A stretch of DNA of 64,000 nucleotides from the NCBI RefSeq assembly GCF_014644455.1, contig NZ_BMKS01000018.1, positions 1-64,000 on the forward strand, written 5' to 3'. This document shows positions 25,096 through 32,907 of this stretch, one piece after another. The translations under genes were made by a program, and so were the position numbers. The notes below the pieces were generated by a model. The model made no database searches. It was not told the DNA's origin and was given only the letters and a program-made list of their open reading frames with translations. Within the stretch, counting starts at the first letter, position 1. Every line of letters begins with the position of its first letter. The stretch comes from Caldovatus sediminis (GTDB lineage Bacteria; Pseudomonadota; Alphaproteobacteria; Acetobacterales; Acetobacteraceae).

Positions 25096-25191
25096 CGTCA
25101 TCGGGGGGAGCCCCCTTTCGGGCTGAGAGGCGGGCATGGGGCCCGCGACCCCTGGAACCTGATCCGGTTAGGACCGGCGAAGGGATCGATG
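25096..25191 (+). promoter_or_regulatory. TPP riboswitch (THI element)
   Basis: All core elements of the thiamine-pyrophosphate aptamer are present: the CTGAGA box at 25123-25128, the ACCTGAT box at 25157-25163 followed by CCGGTTAGGACCGGCG, and the terminal GAAGGGA at 25179-25185. CATCG (25099-25103) can pair with CGATG (25187-25191). That helix would include the thiZ ATG (25189-25191) and adjoin the AAGGGA ribosome-binding site. Ligand binding would therefore hide the start codon itself, making this a translational switch with no separate expression platform. It controls the thiZ-thiX-thiY operon. Confidence 0.93.
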
Positions 25192-25947
25192 GACCGCGAC
25201 CGCCCTCCTTCCTCCCCTGGCCTCTCGCTACGCGTCCCCGGCTTCGCCTTCGCCGGCGTGCCGGTGCTCGGCGGCTTCGCGCTGGAGCTGCGGGGCGGCG
25301 AGACGACGGCGCTGCTCGGCCCTTCCGGCTCGGGGAAATCCACCCTCCTGCGCATGGTCGCCGGCCTGCTGCCGGCGCCGGAGGGCACGCGCATCGCCGC
25401 CTCGGACGGCGGGCCGGTCGCCGGGCGGCTCGCCTGGATGGCGCAGCAGGACCTGCTGCTGCCCTGGCTCGACCTGATCGGCAACGTGATGCTCGGCGCG
25501 CGGCTGCGCGGCGAGGCGCCGGACCGGGCGCGCGCGCTGCGGCTGATCGAGGCCGTGGGCCTCGCGGGGCGCGAGCGCGCGCGGCCGACGGAACTCTCCG
25601 GCGGCATGCGCCAGCGCGCCGCGCTCGCGCGCACCCTGATGGAGGACCGGCCCTTCGTCCTGATGGACGAGCCCTTCAGCGCCGTGGACGCGCCGACGCG
25701 CCACCGCCTGCAGGGCCTCGCCGCGCGCCTCCTCGCCGGCCGCACCGTGCTGCTGGTCACGCACGAGCCGCTGGAGGCGATGCGCCTCGCCCACCGCGTG
25801 CTCGTCCTGCGCGGCACGCCGGCGGTGCCGGTGGAGGTCGCGGTGCCCGCCGCCACTCCGCCGCGCGAGGCGCATGACGTCGCGGTGCTGTCGGCCCAGG
25901 CCGCGCTGCTCGAGAGCCTCGCCGAGGCCACGGCGGAGGCAGCATGA
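25189..25947 (+). CDS. thiZ: Thiamine-precursor (HMP) ABC transporter ATPase ThiZ
   Basis: 252 residues of an ABC nucleotide-binding subunit: Walker A 'GPSGSGKST' at 44-52, 'LAWMAQQDLLLPWL' as Q-loop region, signature 'LSGGMRQRAALART', Walker B 'FVLMDEPFSAVDA', and His-loop 'VTHEPLEAM'. The sequence type (nitrate/taurine-like) fits, and placement directly behind a TPP riboswitch with a THI5-like receptor in the operon identifies it as ThiZ of the hydroxymethylpyrimidine uptake system. Its start codon is part of the riboswitch closing helix. It overlaps thiX by four bases. Confidence 0.88.
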   Translation: MDRDRPPSSPGLSLRVPGFAFAGVPVLGGFALELRGGETTALLGPSGSGKSTLLRMVAGLLPAPEGTRIAASDGGPVAGRLAWMAQQDLLLPWLDLIGNVMLGARLRGEAPDRARALRLIEAVGLAGRERARPTELSGGMRQRAALARTLMEDRPFVLMDEPFSAVDAPTRHRLQGLAARLLAGRTVLLVTHEPLEAMRLAHRVLVLRGTPAVPVEVAVPAATPPREAHDVAVLSAQAALLESLAEATAEAA

Positions 25948-26795
25948 GCGGCCTCGCCGAGGCCGCGGCGTCCCGGCGAGCGGGCGCCGCGCCGCTCCCC
26001 GCCCGCCGCGCCTGGCCGCGTCCCGCCGCCGCCGCGGCGCGCGCCCTCGTCTCCGGCATCGGCCTGATCGCCCTCTGGTGGCTGTTCGTCTGGGCGACGG
26101 ACCAGCCGCACTTCATCCTCCCCTCGCCCGCCCGCGTCGCGACCGCGCTGGTGGACCGCTGGGACATCATCCTCGGCCACGCCTGGATCACGCTGCAGGA
26201 GATCCTGCTCGGCCTCGTGCTCGGCACCGTGCTCGGCGCGGCGGTGGCGCTGCTGCTGATGGCCTTCCCGCCGGCGCGGCGCTGGCTGCTGCCGGTGCTG
26301 CTCGCCTCGCAGGCGGTGCCGGTGTTCGCCATCGCGCCGCTGCTCACCCTGTGGATGGGCTTCGGCATGGCGAGCAAGATCGCCATGGCGACGATCATCA
26401 TCTTCTTCCCCGTCGCCTCCGCCTTCTACGACGGGCTGCGCCGCACCGAACCCGGCTGGCTCGACCTCGCCGCCGCCATGGGCGCCCCGCGCCGCGCGGT
26501 GCTGCTCCGCATCCGCCTGCCGGCGGCGCTGCCCGCCCTCGCCTCCGGCCTGCGCGTCGCCGCCGCCTTCGCGCCGATCGGCGCGGTGGTGGGCGAGTGG
26601 GTCGGGGCCTCGGCCGGCCTCGGCTACCTGATGCTGCACGCCAACGGGCGCAGCCAGACCGACCTGATGTTCGCCGCGCTGTTCGTGCTCGCGGCCATGG
26701 CGCTCGCGCTGTGGTTCGCGCTCGACGCGCTGCTGCGCGCCGTCCTGCCCTGGCAACCGGACCGCATCTCCGAGGGGGAGACCACCACGCCATGA
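25944..26795 (+). CDS. thiX: HMP ABC transporter permease ThiX
   Basis: 283 residues. A basic N-terminal tail of about 35 residues precedes six membrane helices. The coupling loop 'LDLAAAMGAPRRAVLLRIRL' contacts ThiZ. 'PHFILPSPARVATAL' after the first helix is typical of the SsuC/TauC/ThiX permeases. Both ends overlap neighbours by ATGA, so the three genes are translated as a unit under the TPP riboswitch. Confidence 0.88.
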   Translation: MSGLAEAAASRRAGAAPLPARRAWPRPAAAAARALVSGIGLIALWWLFVWATDQPHFILPSPARVATALVDRWDIILGHAWITLQEILLGLVLGTVLGAAVALLLMAFPPARRWLLPVLLASQAVPVFAIAPLLTLWMGFGMASKIAMATIIIFFPVASAFYDGLRRTEPGWLDLAAAMGAPRRAVLLRIRLPAALPALASGLRVAAAFAPIGAVVGEWVGASAGLGYLMLHANGRSQTDLMFAALFVLAAMALALWFALDALLRAVLPWQPDRISEGETTTP

Positions 26796-27799
26796 CCGCC
26801 GAGATCCCGCGCCGCGCCCTGCCCGCGCTCGCCGCCTCGTCGCTGCTGCTGCCCGCCGCCGCCGCGGCGCAGCAGCCCGCCGCGCAGCCCCGGCCCGCGC
26901 CGCCGCCGACCGCGCGCCTCACCCTGCTGCTCGACTGGTTCGTCAACCCGGACCACGCGCCGATCATCGTCGCGCAGGAGGGCGGGCACTTCGCGCGCCA
27001 GGGTCTCGAGGTGCGCATCGTCGCCCCCGCCGACCCCTCCGACCCGCCGAAGCTGGTCGCCGCGAGGCAGGGCGACATCGCGGTGTACTACCAGAAGAAC
27101 CTCCCGCTCGCGATCGAGCAGGGCCTGCCGCTGGTGCGCATCGGCACGCTGGTCCCGACGGTGCTCAACACGCTCACCGTGCTGCGCGACGGACCGGTCC
27201 GCACCCTCGCCGACCTGCGCGGCAAACGCATCGGCTTCTCCGTCGCCGGGTTCGAGGAGATCTTCGTCGGCACGATGCTGGAAAGCGTCGGCCTCTCGGC
27301 GCGCGACGTGCGCTTCGTCAACGTGAACTTCGGACTCTCCACCGCGCTCATGTCGGGCCAGGTGGACGCCATCATCGGCGGCTTCCGCAACTTCGAGCTG
27401 AACCAGCTCGACATCGAGAACCGTCCCGGCCGCCCCTTCTTCCCGGAGCAGCACGGGCTGCCCGTCTGGGACGAGCTGATCTACGTCGCCCACCGCGACC
27501 GCGCGCGCGATCCCGTGATGCGCCGCTTCGTGGACGCGGTCGACGCGGCGACCCACTTCCTCGTCAACGATCCCGAGGAGTCGTGGCGCATGTTCATCGC
27601 CGGCCCGCGGCGCGAGCTGGACAACGAGCTGAACCGCCGCGCCTGGCGCGACACGCTGACGCGCTTCTCCCTCTCCCCCGGCGCGCTCGACCGCAACCGC
27701 TACGAGCGCTTCACGCGCTTCCTGCACGAGCGGCGCATGATCCGCGCCGTCCCGCCGCTCGACAGCTACGCCGTCGAGCCGGTGCCGGCCGCGGCCTAG
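26792..27799 (+). CDS. thiY: HMP-binding periplasmic protein ThiY (NMT1/THI5-like)
   Basis: 335 residues. A signal peptide with an Arg pair and a long hydrophobic Ala/Leu core ends in a Pro-rich linker near residue 45. The mature part matches NMT1/THI5-like receptors: 'LLDWFVNPDHAPIIVAQEGG', 'KLVAARQGDIAVYYQKNLPL', 'GKRIGFSVAGFEEI', 'MSGQVDAIIGGFRNFEL'. It captures the thiamine pyrimidine moiety (HMP or formylamino-HMP). Together with TenA at 41.1 kb this supports salvage of thiamine degradation products, since TenA of the salvage type acts on aminopyrimidines imported by ThiXYZ. Confidence 0.9.
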   Translation: MTAEIPRRALPALAASSLLLPAAAAAQQPAAQPRPAPPPTARLTLLLDWFVNPDHAPIIVAQEGGHFARQGLEVRIVAPADPSDPPKLVAARQGDIAVYYQKNLPLAIEQGLPLVRIGTLVPTVLNTLTVLRDGPVRTLADLRGKRIGFSVAGFEEIFVGTMLESVGLSARDVRFVNVNFGLSTALMSGQVDAIIGGFRNFELNQLDIENRPGRPFFPEQHGLPVWDELIYVAHRDRARDPVMRRFVDAVDAATHFLVNDPEESWRMFIAGPRRELDNELNRRAWRDTLTRFSLSPGALDRNRYERFTRFLHERRMIRAVPPLDSYAVEPVPAAA

Positions 27800-27816
27800 C
27801 GCGGGGAGACGCCGCC

Positions 27817-28602
27817 ATGCCCGGCCGCGTGCAGGACAAGGTCGCCCTCGTCACCGGCGCCGCCTCCGGCATCGGCGCCGCCACCGCGAGGCTGCTCGCG
27901 CGGGAGGGCGCGCGCGTCGCGCTCACCGACCTCGACGCCGCGCAGGGCGAGGCGGTCGCCGCCGCGATCCGCGCCGACGGCGCCGAGGCGCTGTTCCTCG
28001 CGCACGACGTCACCGACGAGGCGGCGTGGGAGCGGGTGATCGCCGCCACCCTCGCCCGCTTCGGCCGGCTCGACGTGCTGGTCAACAACGCCGGCATCGG
28101 CGGGCCGGCGCGCCCGCCCGACGAGCAGGGCCTGGAGGACTGGCGCCGGGTGATGGCGGTCAACCTCGACGGCGTCTTCCTCGGCACCAAGCACGCGATC
28201 CGCGCCATGAAGCGCAACCGGCCGAGGCCGGGCGGCTCGATCGTGAACCTCTCCTCGATCCTCGGCCTGGTCGGCGGCACGCGGAGCGGGGCCTACACCG
28301 CCTCGAAGGGCGGCGTGCGGCTCTACACCAAGTCCGCCGCGCTGGCCTGCGCGCGCGAGGGCAACGGCGTCCGCGTCAACTCCGTCCACCCCGGCTACAT
28401 CTGGACGCCGCTCGTCGAGCACGCCTTCGCCCAGCTCGAGGACCCGGAGGAGGCGCGCCGCAGGACCGAGGCGCTGCACCCGATCGGCCGCCTCGGCGAG
28501 CCGGAGGACATCGCCTACGGCATCCTCTACCTCGCCTCCGACGAGGCGAAATTCGTCACCGGCGCCGAGCTGGTGATAGACGGCGGCTACACGGCGCAGT
28601 AG
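27817..28602 (+). CDS. SDR family oxidoreductase
   Basis: 261 residues: cofactor motif 'TGAASGIG', 'VLVNNAGIGGPARPP', catalytic Ser in 'NLSSILGLVGG' and Tyr-x-x-x-Lys in 'YTASKGG'. 'LTDLDAAQGEAVAA' after strand two indicates NAD preference. The C-terminal 'GAELVIDGGYTAQ' is typical of 3-alpha/20-beta-hydroxysteroid or cyclopentanol dehydrogenase-like SDRs; the substrate is unassigned. It follows thiY after 17 bases and could be co-transcribed, though a link to thiamine is not obvious. Its 3' flank is one copy of the interspersed repeat. Confidence 0.85.
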   Translation: MPGRVQDKVALVTGAASGIGAATARLLAREGARVALTDLDAAQGEAVAAAIRADGAEALFLAHDVTDEAAWERVIAATLARFGRLDVLVNNAGIGGPARPPDEQGLEDWRRVMAVNLDGVFLGTKHAIRAMKRNRPRPGGSIVNLSSILGLVGGTRSGAYTASKGGVRLYTKSAALACAREGNGVRVNSVHPGYIWTPLVEHAFAQLEDPEEARRRTEALHPIGRLGEPEDIAYGILYLASDEAKFVTGAELVIDGGYTAQ

Positions 28603-28606
28603 CCCG

Positions 28607-28709
28607 CCGGAGCCGTCTTCGCCCGGCTGTGCGCGCTGCAACGGCTCCCGCTCGTCGTCGGTCGAGCCGATTCACGCTCCCGGCCGTTTCCAGCCGTCCG
28701 CGATCGGCC
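28607..28709 (+). repeat. Interspersed hairpin repeat, copy 1
   Basis: About 103 bp filling the whole gap between the convergent SDR and 4-TM genes. Over its central 95 bases it differs from the inverted copy at 46.4 kb at only about eight positions. It contains a hairpin CGGCCG-TTTC-CAGCCG at 28681-28696 and long-range arms GAGCCGT (28610-28616) and ACGGCTC (28641-28647). The last bases abut the TAG stop of the 4-TM gene. The position suggests a bidirectional 3'-end element or a REP-like sequence. Confidence 0.8.
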
Positions 28710-29135
28710 CTACTCCGCCGGCATCGGCAGGACCGGCGCCGGCGCCGCCTCCGTCGCCTCCTCGCGCGTCGTCAGCGCGAGCCGCGCCAGCTTGCCGAGG
28801 AAGGTCAGCACCCCGCCGAGCCAGAGGAAGGAGGCGACGATCGCCAGCATCGGCTGCTCCTGCGCAATCGAGAGATAGATGCCGAGCGGGAAGAGCACCG
28901 CCGCCGGCGCGCTGAGCACGAAGTGCAGCCGCGCCGACCAGCCATCGCGCAGGCCGGGCCAGGCGCGGTAGGTGAGCCCGAACAGCCCGAGCGAGGCCCA
29001 GCCCACCAGGTTCGCGTGCGCGTGCACAGGCGCCAGGCTGAAATCGTGCAGGATGCCCATGGCGATGCCCATCGAGACGCCCGCCGTCAGGCAGACCGCC
29101 GCCAGGAGGAGGAACCAGATGTCGATGCGAGCCAT
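28710..29135 (-). CDS. Small 4-TM membrane protein, cytochrome oxidase subunit I-like
   Basis: 141 residues, four hydrophobic helices, starting 'MARIDIWFLLLAAVCLTAGV'. The motif 'APVHAHANLVGWASLGLFGLTYRAWPGL', with two His residues in the second helix, occurs in a family of short proteins resembling a fragment of cbb3-type cytochrome oxidase subunit I or NnrS; these His could bind haem. The function is not established. A GAGAGA site precedes the start. The last 25 residues are charged and Pro-rich. Upstream is a kilobase without a clear gene, so it is probably monocistronic. Confidence 0.7.
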   Translation of the reverse strand: MARIDIWFLLLAAVCLTAGVSMGIAMGILHDFSLAPVHAHANLVGWASLGLFGLTYRAWPGLRDGWSARLHFVLSAPAAVLFPLGIYLSIAQEQPMLAIVASFLWLGGVLTFLGKLARLALTTREEATEAAPAPVLPMPAE

Positions 29136-30164
29136 GGTGGGTCTCTCTCCGTGCGCGAGGGTGGCCGGAAGCGCCGACAGCGCGGGAGCGGGCTGCGCGC
29201 GGCCGGGCGGCGGGATCGCCTTCAGCCGGGACACGGGGGACAGCCGGGCGCGGCGCCGGCGCACCCCGCCGCGTCGCCGCGCCGCGGGTCGCGGTCGCCC
29301 GCGCCGGCGCGGCGCCGGCCGAGGCGCGGGCCGGCGCCGCCGCGGCGGCCCGCCGCGGTCGCCGCCCCGAGCCAGGCATCGCTCACGCGCAGCCACAAGG
29401 CCGCGGCGCCGCCGCTCAGCGTCTGGCCGCCGTCCCTGCTCATGCGCGCTCCCGATCCGTTCGCCTTGGCGGCTTCGTTCCTAGCGGGGCGATGTTTCGC
29501 CATGATGCCGCGATGCCGGCGACCGTGTTTCGCGTGTTTCGCGGCCCCGGCCCTCGCCTGCGGCCGGCTGCGCCGGGCGCGGGCCGCCCGGCCTGGCGCT
29601 CGCCCCGCGATCCGCACCTCCGGACCCTGTTCCTCGCCGGCGCGCCGCGGCCCCGTCGCTCCATGGCCGGCGGCACGAGGACGGGCGCATCGCGACGGAC
29701 CGCATCCGCGGCCGCCGGACGCGCACCGGGCGAGCCGCGGCCCCCGCCCGCCTCGTCGGCTTCCCGCCCGAGGCGCTCGGCTTCCTGCGCGCCGTCGCCT
29801 GCCATCAGGAGCGCGCCCGGTTCGCCGCGAACCGCGCGATCCGCGAGGGGCCGTGCGCCCCCTTCGCCGCGCCGGTCCGACCTCGCGGCCGAGCTCGCCC
29901 GGCGCCGACTGCCGCTCACCGGCGACCCCGCGCGGGCGCTGCTCCAGCGGCGGCGCTGCGCCACCGCAGCCTCATCCTCATCCTCCGCCGCCGCTGGCCG
30001 GCCCGACAGGGCCTCGTCGCGCCTGGTCGCGCGCGCCGCCGAGGTCCTGCCGCCCCTCCGCTGGGGCTGGACGGCGCCCGCCGCCACCCGCCCGGGGCGC
30101 TGACCGCCAGGGCCGCGCGTGGCCCTTGCCCCGCCTCGCCCGCCGTGGAACATCCGCCGTGCCG
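29136..30164. other. Gene-poor region, about 1 kb
   Basis: Open frames exist on both strands but are Arg/Pro/Ala-rich shadows of GC bias. The only recognised content is a DUF2461-like relic at 29.75-29.95 kb. A 73-codon minus-strand frame (29443-29222, MSRDGGQTLSGGAAALWLRV...) has a GGGAG site and cannot be excluded. The run CCTCATCCTCATCCTCC at 29969-29985 is a short repeat. Confidence 0.5.
29752..29955 (+). pseudogene. Relic of a DUF2461 (TIGR02453) family gene
   Basis: From 29752 one frame reads LVGFPPEALGFLRAVACHQE and continues 'RARFAANRAI', resembling the family N-terminus 'F-P-E-A-L-x-F-L-..-N-..-W-F-..-N-R'. At 29876 the similarity moves one frame to 'SDLAAELARRRLPLTGDPAR' and 'ALLQRR', as in the following family segment, and then stops. 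No start codon or downstream domain is seen. This is a broken remnant, recognised from motif order only. Confidence 0.45.
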
Positions 30165-31322
30165 ATGCGCCTCGCCGACGCCGTCCCGGCGGAACCCGCA
30201 CCCCTGACCGCGCCCTCGCCGCCCGGCCTCGTCCCGCCGCGGCTGTCCGTGATCGTCCCCTGCTACCAGGAGGCGGCCAACGTCATCCCCATGGTCGAGC
30301 GGCTGGCCGCGGCGCTCGAGGGCACGCCCTGGGAGGTCATCTTCGTCGACGACGACAGCCCCGACGGCACCGCCGCCATCGCCAAGCAGATCGCCGCGCG
30401 CGATCCTCGGGTGCGCTGCATCCGCCGCGTCGGCCGCCGCGGCCTCGCCTCCGCCTGCCTCGAGGGCATGCTCGCCTCCGCCGCCCCCTACGTCGCCGTG
30501 ATCGACGGCGACGGCCAGCATGACGAGACGGTGCTGCCGCGCATGCTCGAGGCGCTGGAACAGGGCCGCGCCGAGATCGCCGTCGGCAGCCGCCATGTCG
30601 CGGGCGGCGACGCGGCGGCAGGACTCTCCCCGCTGCGCTGCGGGGTCTCGCGGGCCGGCGCGGCGCTGGCCCGCGCGCTGCTGCCGGTGCGCGTCGCCGA
30701 TCCGATGAGCGGCTTCTTCATGCTGCCCCGGCCGCTCGCCGAGGAGCTGGCGCCGCGGCTGAGCGCCACGGGCTTCAAGATCCTGCTCGACCTGCTGCTG
30801 TCCGCGCCGCGGCCTCTGCGCGTGCTGGAGCTGCCCTACCGCTTCCGCGCCCGCGCCGCCGGGGAGAGCAAGCTCGACGCGCTGGTGCTCGTGGAGTACC
30901 TCGGCCTGCTGCTGCACAAGGCGCTGGGCGGCGCGGTGCCGCTGCGCTTCCTCGCCTTCGCCGCCGTCGGCGCGGTCGGACTGGTGGTGCACCTCGCGGT
31001 GCTGTCGCTGGCGCACGGCGCGCTCGCCATGGGCTTCGGCGCCGCGCAATGGGCCGCGACGCTCGCCGCGATGACGGCGAACTTCCTGCTCAACAACCGC
31101 ATCACCTACCGCGACCAGCGCCTGCGCGGGGCGCGGCTAGTCCGCGGCCTGCTGCTGTTCTACCTCGTCTGCGGCATCGGTGCGGTGGCCAATGTCGGCG
31201 TCGCCAGCCTGCTGCTCCGCGACGGCATCTTCGACTGGGGCGTGGCCGGAGCGGCGGGCGCGCTGCTGACCCTGGTGTGGAACTACGCGGTTTCCTCCAC
31301 GCTGGTCTGGCGCGCGCGATGA
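30165..31322 (+). CDS. Polyprenol-phosphate glycosyltransferase (GT2) fused to GtrA domain
   Basis: 385 residues. The N-terminal GT-A domain of the DPM1 type has 'LSVIVPCYQEAANVIPMVE', 'IFVDDDSPDGTA', the DXD-like 'VIDGDGQHDE' and 'DPMSGFFMLPR'. After about residue 250 comes a GtrA-like four-helix membrane domain ('LRFLAFAAVGAVGLVVHLAV', 'ANFLLNNRITYRDQ', 'NYAVSSTLVWR'). Such fusions transfer a sugar from a nucleotide donor to undecaprenyl or dolichyl phosphate and help flip it. The GT39 gene 13 bases downstream would use that lipid-linked sugar. ATG 30165 is chosen; GTG 30159 is possible. Confidence 0.88.
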   Translation: MRLADAVPAEPAPLTAPSPPGLVPPRLSVIVPCYQEAANVIPMVERLAAALEGTPWEVIFVDDDSPDGTAAIAKQIAARDPRVRCIRRVGRRGLASACLEGMLASAAPYVAVIDGDGQHDETVLPRMLEALEQGRAEIAVGSRHVAGGDAAAGLSPLRCGVSRAGAALARALLPVRVADPMSGFFMLPRPLAEELAPRLSATGFKILLDLLLSAPRPLRVLELPYRFRARAAGESKLDALVLVEYLGLLLHKALGGAVPLRFLAFAAVGAVGLVVHLAVLSLAHGALAMGFGAAQWAATLAAMTANFLLNNRITYRDQRLRGARLVRGLLLFYLVCGIGAVANVGVASLLLRDGIFDWGVAGAAGALLTLVWNYAVSSTLVWRAR

Positions 31323-31335
31323 CGATCCTGCCGGA

Positions 31336-32829
31336 ATGAGCGTCTGGGCCTGGGCGCTGCTCGGCGCGACGGCGCTGCGCCTGGCGCTGGCGGCGGCCGT
31401 GCCGCTGGCGCCGGACGAGGCCTACTACTGGGTCTGGTCGCGCGGCCTGCAGCCCGGCTACCTCGACCACCCGCCGATGGTGGCGCTGTGGATCCGCGCC
31501 GGCACGGCGCTGCTCGGCGAGACGCCGCTCGGCATCCGGCTGCTCGGGCCGCTCTCGGTGGCGCTCGGCTCCGTGCTGCTCGCCCGCGCGGCGGCGGCGC
31601 TGGTGCCGGACCGGCCCGGCTGCGGGCCCTGGGCGGCGGCGCTGCTCAACGCCACCCTGGCGCTCGGCGTCGGCGCGGTGGTGATGACGCCGGACACGCC
31701 GCTGCTGTTCTTCTGGACCCTCGCGCTCTGGGCGCTGGCGCGGCTGCACCGCGACGGCGACGCGAACTGGTGGCTGCTCGTCGGCCTCGCCGCGGGGCTG
31801 GCGCTGGCGAGCAAGTACACCGCCGCGCTGCTCGGCCTCGGCATCCTGCTCTGGCTCCTCGCCTCGCCGCCGGCGCGGCGCTGGTTCCGGTCCTGGCAGC
31901 TCTGGGCCGGCGGGGCGCTGGCGCTCGCCGCCTTCGCCCCCGTGCTGGCGTGGAACGCCGCCCACGACTGGGCAAGCTTCGCCAAGCAGGGCGGCCGCGC
32001 CGGCGACGCCGGGGCCGGCGGCCTCACGCTGCGCTTCCTCGGCGAGCTGGTCGCCGGCCAGTTCGGCCTGGCGACGCCGCTGGTCTTCGTGCTGTGCGTC
32101 GCCGGTTCCGTCGCCGCGCTGCGCCTCGCCCGGCCCGCAACGCGCGGGGAGCGGACGGCCGCCGCCAGCGCGGCGCTGCTCCTCGCCGCCCTCGCCGTGC
32201 CCGGCGCCCTGCTCTTGCTGTGGCAGTCGCTCGGCAGCCGGGTGCAGGGCAACTGGCCCGCCATCCTCTACCCCGCGGCCGGCATCGCCGCGGCCTGCCT
32301 GCTCGGCCCGCGCTGGCAGCGCCTGCGGGCCCCCGCCCTCGCCCTCGGCGCGGCGGCGACCGCCTTCGTCTATCTCCAGGCCGTCGCCGCCCCCCTTCCG
32401 CTGCCGCGGCGCACCGACCCCACCCTGGCGCGGCTCGGCGGCTGGGACGAGTTCGCCGCCGCGGTCGAATCCGCCCGCGTCACCGCCGGCGCCGCCTTCG
32501 TTGCCGCCGAGGAGTACGGCCTGGCGAGCGGGCTTGCCTACCGCCTGCCGCCCGGCGTGCCGGTCGTGGCGATGGACGCGCGCTGGCGGTTCTTCGCGTT
32601 GCCCGCCCCGGCACCGGGCGTGACCGGCGTGCTGGTGCGCAGCGAAAGGCGCGGCGAGGGTCCCCCAATCTGGCCGGGCGCGGTCCCCCTCGGCACCACC
32701 CTGGTCCGCGCCCGGCGCGGCGTGGAGGCGGAACGCTACCGCCTCTGGCGCGTCGAGACCGCGGAGGGGCTGCCGCCGGCCGCGCGACTGCCGCGCCCGG
32801 AGCCGGCGGCGCGGTCGGGAGGAGGCTAA
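31336..32829 (+). CDS. Glycosyltransferase family 39 (ArnT/PMT-type) membrane protein
   Basis: 497 residues with about eleven membrane helices. The first luminal loop carries the GT39 acidic motif 'PLAPDEAYYWVWSRGLQPGY' followed by 'LDHPPMVALWIR', and 'VMTPDTPLLFFWTLALWALA' and 'ALASKYTAALLGLGI' follow, as in ArnT/RgtA-like enzymes. These transfer a sugar from a polyprenyl-phosphate carrier to lipid A, a glycan or a hopanoid. It sits directly after the GT2-GtrA gene, which would make the donor. The C-terminal periplasmic 130 residues are variable. The acceptor is not predicted. Confidence 0.85.
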   Translation: MSVWAWALLGATALRLALAAAVPLAPDEAYYWVWSRGLQPGYLDHPPMVALWIRAGTALLGETPLGIRLLGPLSVALGSVLLARAAAALVPDRPGCGPWAAALLNATLALGVGAVVMTPDTPLLFFWTLALWALARLHRDGDANWWLLVGLAAGLALASKYTAALLGLGILLWLLASPPARRWFRSWQLWAGGALALAAFAPVLAWNAAHDWASFAKQGGRAGDAGAGGLTLRFLGELVAGQFGLATPLVFVLCVAGSVAALRLARPATRGERTAAASAALLLAALAVPGALLLLWQSLGSRVQGNWPAILYPAAGIAAACLLGPRWQRLRAPALALGAAATAFVYLQAVAAPLPLPRRTDPTLARLGGWDEFAAAVESARVTAGAAFVAAEEYGLASGLAYRLPPGVPVVAMDARWRFFALPAPAPGVTGVLVRSERRGEGPPIWPGAVPLGTTLVRARRGVEAERYRLWRVETAEGLPPAARLPRPEPAARSGGG

Positions 32830-32907
32830 GGCGGACGCCACGCTTGACCTTGCGGGGCCCGCCCCGAACTGTGACCGAGCCCTGCCGAGCCCCGAGGGAG
32901 ACCCCAC

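Noticed and set aside
29492-30103. A 203-codon frame in the gene-poor region
   Set aside because: It is Arg/Pro/Ser-rich; only a short stretch resembles a DUF2461 segment and it is interrupted, so it is treated as relic rather than gene.
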